Source: Hirundichthys speculiger (taxonomy: Eukaryota > Chordata > Actinopteri > Beloniformes > Exocoetidae). Taken from it: 64,000 nt of DNA. Positions within the stretch are counted from its first letter, which is position 1, and each line of letters opens with the position of its first letter. The stretch is from assembly GCA_018398805.1 (NCBI GenBank), contig JAGFBZ010000258.1, forward strand, positions 1-64,000. The letters are read 5' to 3'. Below, piece by piece: positions 58,305 to 64,000 of this stretch. A program made the position numbers and the translations under genes. Below the pieces are notes generated by a model. That model saw only the letters and a program-made list of their open reading frames with translations. It made no database searches and was not told the DNA's origin.

Positions 58305-59028
58305 CAGTGGTACCTCTACATACGAAATTTTCAGGTTACGAAATGCCTCAACGGAAAAATATTGCCTATTGTTACGAAATAAATTTCAGGCTAAGAAAGA
58401 CAAAAATACAGTACGCGCTGCTACTCGCAGCTCCCAAAGTCCACCGAACGTAAACAGCTCTGTATCTCGGTTTGAAAGCGGTGCGTCCAAGCTGCTCTGC
58501 CATTGGCTATCGCTTAGCATCTTCCTGGCATCCCATTGGCTAGGAGGGCCCCTTGTCTGTATGAGCGTAACCCAGGTAAACGAATAATTTTTGTTACCTC
58601 CGCCAAGGAGGTTATGTTTTTGCCGGCATTTGTCTGTCTGTGTTCAAGATAACTCAAAAATTTATGGATGGATTTTGATGAAATTTTCAGGAGTTGTCAG
58701 AAATGTGAAAAGGGAGAACTGATTTCATTTTGGGTGTGATCCGGAATAAATCCTGGATTTTGGATCACTTTCAAATTTTCGACAATTGTTGCGCTTGGTG
58801 GCAGTCTGTGCTCTCTGAGTGCTTTTCTAGTTCTAACATGTATTTCTTACGGGTTTTTATGTCATTTCATGTATTATTTATAATTTATAATAAAATGTAT
58901 GTTCAAATTTCGGGGGGTCTTAGAACGGATTAGAGCATTTACATGGAAAATGCGTTTCTACTTAGGAAATTTTCAGGTTACAAAACTACTTCCAGAACCA
59001 ATTAATTTAGTAAGTAAAGGTATCACTG
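58305..59028. mobile_element. Non-autonomous Tc1/mariner-type element
   Basis: The left tip cagtggtacctctacata and the right tip (reverse-complemented cagtgatacctttactta) are inverted copies, flanked by TA at 58303-58304 and 59029-59030. A further shared motif, attttcaggttac, occurs in direct orientation near both ends (58327 and 58969). No transposase is present. The middle is occupied by a second, unrelated repeat at 58594-58830. Confidence 0.8.
58594..58830 (+). mobile_element. Helitron-like short non-autonomous repeat
   Basis: Begins ttacctccgccaaggagg and ends gtgctctctgagtgcttttctag followed by t. The last part can form a 6-bp stem (gtgctc/gagtgc, with wobble pairs) just before ttttCTAG, and CTAG is followed by T; this is the 3' layout of Helitrons (hairpin, CTRR end, insertion before T). 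No inverted ends exist. The 5' TC start expected of a Helitron is not obvious. The same kind of repeat is widespread in animals, so the Helitron label is my inference. Confidence 0.45.
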
Positions 59029-59030
59029 TA

Positions 59031-62000
59031 TTTAGACTATTTGATTGATATATATACCTGGGACTACCGTTTAGATCGCATTCATGGTTTTTGAGCCATT
59101 GACTGGATCCTTTTTCAGATTCAGTAAAGTAAGACTGAGGAAATATACCCTCAAATGAATTTGACAGTGGTGTTTTAACATGAGGGTTTTGCACTACTTT
59201 AAATTAAAATATATAACAAAAAGAGTGCAACAAAGAGACATGCTGTTTTCATGGTCTGAGTCTGGTTTTGAACTTCTTATTTTTTACTTAGCTCTCCCAG
59301 TTTTTTGTTAATCTTTATTTCTTGTATTCCTTTTGCCCTGTTTTGTGAATGCCCTGCTTTACTTTGAAGGTTTGTTTCTTTGTGTGTTCAGTTCTAGTTT
59401 GACTTCTCTTGGTCCCATCGTCCCCAGTTGTTCACGCTTGGATCTCCTCAGGCTTTGTGCGCATATCTTGTCTTGTCTTTCTCCTTTTCCCTTTCAGTCC
59501 ATCTGTTTCGCTTGTGCTCACATTGTGCTGTTGTGTTCTCTCCAGTTTTATTTTCCATCGTGGTTGCTTTTGCTTTGGTTCTGGATTACCAACCCTCCAA
59601 GGCACTTTGGTTTGTTTTATTAAAAGACTTTTGTTTGATCACTCCTGTTGCCTTTGTGTCCCGCATTTGGGTCCGCAACTTTCCACGCTTGACAATTCCT
59701 ACTCTGCTTACCGTTAGGTACTTAATGGGAACATTTCCACTGGAGACAGTTGCTGGTTAAAACTAGGATGATGGATTTTTAACATTCCTCAGTTCTTTCA
59801 GGTGCCCTGACTCCACTTACAGTGATAGAGCCGGTTGCATGTAAGCTACCACTCCTAACCACGTGGTGGTGGTAGTGCACAGTTTTCGCTGTTTGTCAGC
59901 GCCCAATAAAGAGAAGAAGGGGACATCAGGAAAGATTAAGAAATTAAAGAAAAATTTAACTAAAATGATGAGATAAACATTGAAGAAGCTAAAGATTATT
60001 GTAGTGCTTCTGTTTGCCGTTTGTGTAATGAATAGTGGTGGTACTGACTGACAAGAAACGACTCGTATGCGAAACGGACGTTAGGTGGAGTACCCAGTCA
60101 GCGAGTCAACACCACCACTCCCCCATCCCCCATCCAGAAGTCTTCCGGGGGCTCCTCTGAGAACCTATCCCACCACAGGTGCGTTTTTTTTGTGGCCCCG
60201 CAGAGGTTCTTGAAAGCCTTTTTTGTAGGGCTGTTCCTGGTAATGGAGACCTGTGTCAATGACCTGTTCCTCTGTTAATGGAAACACACCAACCCAAACT
60301 TAAGGATCTTTTTAAAATCCCTCATAAATTTAAATACATTTCTTACGCTTTTCTTCCATCAGAGGAAAGGTGGACTCACGTTGGTTTCCTCTATCGCCAT
60401 ACTCCACCCACAGTATTCCCATGTAGCAATGCGATATATCATGATCATTTGAACCGATGATGTATGTCGTCTGCAGCTGGGGACCTTGCACTGTTAACTC
60501 CGCTGTAGCTTGCTGTGCACCCCCCCAGAAACATTTCTCCATGGTGGTTGACAGGGAAGCCAAAGTGCTCCAACGCCGGCGACTTAAAAGATGGAAGTGG
60601 CTTTTCAGCTTCCTCCTGCTCTGTATGTTCAGCATGACTACGGTATTCACTGTTGTGTCAGCCAACAAGGTATTGTAGGTACTGTCAAAATTTAAATAAG
60701 GAGCTTATTTAAATTCCATGTAGTGCGAGTTCAGACTTATTAAAACATTTGTTTTGTTTAGAGCTGTGAGACATTGAGTTCAACCTGTACAAGGCTGGAT
60801 CTTGTAAGTGACATTGTCTTGATAATAAGCTGCCATGTGACAGGCTGCTGTTTCCTTGTCTTCTGTTTGTTACTGTGTTTCCTGTGTTGGGTTTGCTGTC
60901 GCTCTTCACTTTTACCTGCATAGTTTTGGATTTGATGAGCTTTTTTTCTTAAGATATTGCCTCTGTGCTCACATAACCCAACTTATACAAGAATCATCAC
61001 TGACAAACCAATCTTGCCTTTAATTTTCTTGCATTTATTGCAGCTTTGCAGTTAATTCATAATAAAAGATTGTGCTTTGTGTGTTCTTTCTAATGTTTAT
61101 TAGAGCATATAACTCAGTAATTAAAAGGCTTTATTTTAATCACATTACCTGCCAACTTCATATCAAGTATGATCCACAGACTTATTTTTTTTAATGAAAA
61201 TATTCACTGCTTCGCAATTTGTTGAGGAGATTGTGTTATAATCTGATTCTTTATCTACCCATTTTAATTTCTCAACTGCATTAATTATTGTTCTGACTGA
61301 TTCTTGACCTTTTAAAAACCAGTCAGCTGATGTTCATGTGATATTAAGGGGTCCCATTTTTGTTAATTCATCTATAAATCAGAATAAGAGAAGAAAAGCA
61401 CTACATGTTAATGATTTGCCATTGTGGCGACAATTGGAAATTTTACAAAACACTTCTCAAAATGACAAAAGGATAATCAGATTTAGCGGGAAACCCAGCA
61501 GTGCTGCTGAAATTGAGAGGAACAGGAATACAGGGACTGCGACAAGCCTATTGTGGCGGAGTCTTTTTTTCAATAAGCTTTTTAGGTGTGTCATTCCCGT
61601 TTGGTTTTCTATTCTGCATGTATGCCTCCCACTGATTCTGCATTAGGTTCAATCAGAATGTCGTGCGTTAAATATTGATGCCAAGCGGTGCCTGACCAGT
61701 CTCGGGGGAGGGCGGCGTAAAGGTTACGACTTTAGTGGCCGGCTCCAGGGAGCTGCAGTATATTGCTCACTGTCCTCTCCCTCGGGCCAATTTTTTAACT
61801 TTCCCTCTTCCGAGCCCAGGTAGACGCACGGCAGCAGTAAATGCGCCCAATATTTCTTTATTTATTTAAAACCATGAGATATTCTCTGTCAGATCTGCAG
61901 ACGACCACACAACTCTGCCCATTTATCTAACATAGCAGCATGTTGTGCAGACACCAAAGGAAGGCCAAATAGAATACTGAGGCTCATGTGAGGCGCATTT

Positions 62001-62572
62001 CACTCAGAAAACGAGATATCATGGTTTCAGGCAACAGTGGGCACAGTTATGACCACCTAAAAGGTGGTTATTTTTATCATTTACTTGCGCAAAGGTTTGT
62101 CAAATGAGCAGGTGGGCTGTTTACCATTTTTCTTTTCAGTAGCTAGATATGTTAAATATGCATTTATATTGACTTTAATAAACATGATTCAAGTAGTAAA
62201 AATGGTTAACAAGAAGGCTAAATGATAATGTAACTGATACAACTGTCAGAGTATTTTAAAAAAGATCAGAAGTGAGTAGTATGAAGGATGGAATGGAATC
62301 GTAGCTGTGTGTCGTTAATATGCGCTTAAGATGTCTACGTGTTTCCTTGTTCATTCGTGAACTTAACTGGGATGAAAAATGAATTCCGCTGATATGCTTC
62401 CTCAGATAATCTGAGGCTTTTTTCCACCCTGACAGAATCACATTTGAAGCCTCAAAAGATGTATATTATATATACCTGCTGCTCTGATATGATGCGATAC
62501 GTAGCGATTCATGCACCATGCAAGCCCTGGCATCCTTCTGTTGCTTGAAAGCAGCAACAGTGGTAATGATTC
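59031..62572. other. No gene recognised
   Basis: Includes pyrimidine-rich 59400-59660. Around 60020-60110 there is an imperfect inverted pair (gtggtggtactgactgac and gtcagcgagtcaacaccacc). A small plus-strand frame at 60540-60678 has a hydrophobic stretch without a known match. Nothing supports a real gene. Confidence 0.35.
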
Positions 62573-62665
62573 GACCCCAACTCCTCCCAAAAAAGTTGGG
62601 ATGCTGTTCAAAATGTAAATAAAAACACAATGCAATGATTTGCAAATCTCAAAAACTCATGTTTT
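62573..62665. mobile_element. Solo terminal repeat of a Tc1-like family
   Basis: Contains gttgggatgctgttcaaaat, then caatgcaatgatttgcaaat, the reverse complement of the right terminus at 36055-36127. No transposase sequence adjoins, so it is a lone end. Because both ends of this family are similar, its original orientation is ambiguous. Confidence 0.7.
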
Positions 62666-63111
62666 TTTTGTTTTTTTTTCCCAACTGGATGTGAACTTTT
62701 AAACTTTGGTATGTGTTTGTGTGTATATTACATATGTGATGCCCTCTAAATGTCATCACATTAGTGAGTGATTGTGTTATTTGTATTTAAGTTTTGGAAT
62801 TGTCTCTATTTTATTTATTCTTTCAAGACCGCATTTGTGTGCAATATTCAGTTTTTCATCCGAATATAATAGACCTTTGGTGAGTAGGTGGCAGTGTAGG
62901 GCCATTTGACCTGTTTCTCTGAATCCTTGCCACCACTGTTGCTAGCTTTTGTTTCAGAAATTCAATTACTTACCATTGCATGCTTCCACTTAAATGCCCT
63001 ACTTCCATGATATTTTATTACTGCAGCATGGACTTTTCATGTTTTCCATAAATTTCACTCAAAAGTCAAATGTCCATAACTTTTTTTGAGTGTTTCTTGT
63101 GCAGGAAGGTC
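62666..63111. other. No recognised feature
   Basis: AT-rich DNA without open frames or repeat ends. Confidence 0.35.
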
Positions 63112-63300
63112 CCCCCCTTATGATCCAGGTCCTGCTCAAGGTTTCTTCTCTCTGGAAGGGGAGTTTTTCCTTGCCATTGTTTCTTGAATTAAGATTTAAT
63201 AATATTACTTAAAGTTAATAATATTTATTGGGAGGGTCATCCTGCTCTGGGTCTCAGAAAAGCACCTCGAGTCTATTTTTAGTGTAGATGCAAATTAAAA
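63112..63300 (+). repeat. Teleost dispersed repeat (LINE/SINE 3' region)
   Basis: Contains ccaggtcctgctcaaggttt, tctctggaaggggagttttt, ccttgccattgtttcttg and a degenerate aaagcacctcgagtc, in the order found in a common fish repeat whose end is also seen inverted at 19192. Confidence 0.6.
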
Positions 63301-64000
63301 ACAGATTGTAAATGATGCTACCAGCTCACTGACATGAGAGATGTGACCTCAGCTTCATGTTGTTTCTTTTTATGCATTTGAGACAAAAAGGTTGAAAAAC
63401 ACTGGATTCACTTTCAAAACGTATCATCTTTAATTTCGATTAAAAAGAAAAGTATGAATTGAGCACATGCAAGATCATATTTTACCATTAAATATGGAGT
63501 TTAAGTATAAATTAGAATTGAATTAAACCTTCTTAAGTGTGCATGAACGCCTCAAAAGCGGACTTCAGTGAATGATGAGATCCTGTAACATGTCCCCAGT
63601 GTTTATTGATGTCACATGCTTTGTAAGAAATGATTAATCACATCTACAAGAGTTAAAGAAGCGTTTGGCCTCTGGATCATCTTTATCAATGCATCAGATT
63701 AGTCAGCATTGCATTATCTTTTAATTTCAATTTGAAACAGTTCAAACAAAGAAAATGCATTTCTTTGTGTCTCAGAAAGTGAGCTGTGTGAGTCTCTGCA
63801 TCACATGGGGGGGTTTCCTCAGAACTTGAGGCTGCATCTCAGGTAAAGACTGCAGAGTGCAGTTGCTTTACAGAGCCACAACTTAATTAAATTTATTTCA
63901 TCTACATTGTACTTTGCCTCTGGTCTTTTCCCTTTATGTCTGAGTAATAAAAATTCAGCTGTGGAATTTGTGTCCTCTCGGTTTTTACCATTGAAGAACA
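63301..64000. other. No recognised feature
   Basis: AT-rich DNA up to the end of the window; no open frame of note. Confidence 0.35.

Noticed and set aside
60330..60668. 112-codon minus-strand frame
   Set aside because: It has no recognisable domain and overlaps a plus-strand frame of similar quality; it may be part of an unclassified repeat.

Overview
The window looks like non-coding nuclear DNA from a ray-finned (teleost) fish, probably intergenic or from a long intron. I base this on the repeat content: several Tc1/mariner families, hAT elements with 8-bp target duplications, jockey-superfamily LINE fragments with short AATTG or AATAG tails, teleost-type dispersed repeats ending in CATC runs, and many TG and TATC microsatellites. 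I see no bacterial features (operons, ribosome binding sites). I cannot support any complete host protein-coding gene; the long open frames are transposon remnants or accidental frames in low-complexity DNA. The species is not identifiable from the sequence alone.

Layout. 1-1.5 kb: no recognisable feature. 1.6-4.1 kb: a Tc1/mariner-type element with about 78-bp inverted ends, interrupted by a 5'-truncated LINE that keeps an open reverse transcriptase frame (the best coding region in the window). 8-15.3 kb: a T-rich degenerate tandem repeat, a foldback element, three different decayed Tc1 transposons all read on the minus strand, and an antisense LINE tail. 15.4-19 kb: AT repeat, a long polypyrimidine tract and TG repeats. 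19.2-24.1 kb: dispersed repeats and two hAT insertions with 8-bp target duplications, one nested in an older repeat. 26.1-26.9 kb: a large hairpin and a probable Tc1 fossil. 28.0-32.3 kb: the most complex mosaic, with a Tc1 scrap, a MADF-domain fragment, a hAT transposase scrap, an LTR-like unit sitting inside a TATC microsatellite and carrying an exact 93-bp internal duplication, an antisense LINE fragment and a pogo/Tigger-like element.

34-64 kb: thinner repeat cover, namely four copies of a CATC-type repeat, a Tc1 element that has lost its catalytic core, a hAT end, a shortened THAP-like zinc finger, two LINE C-terminal fragments of one family, another Tc1 fossil, and a mariner-type element containing a Helitron-like unit. 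Between them lie long stretches of apparently single-copy DNA that could hold regulatory elements; without comparison to other genomes I cannot say which.

No genes here form a pathway. The content is a record of layered insertions. I found no new biological system that I can defend; the most useful leads are the nested insertions, the 93-bp repeat with a splice-donor-like edge, and the positions of the TATC arrays exactly at transposon ends.
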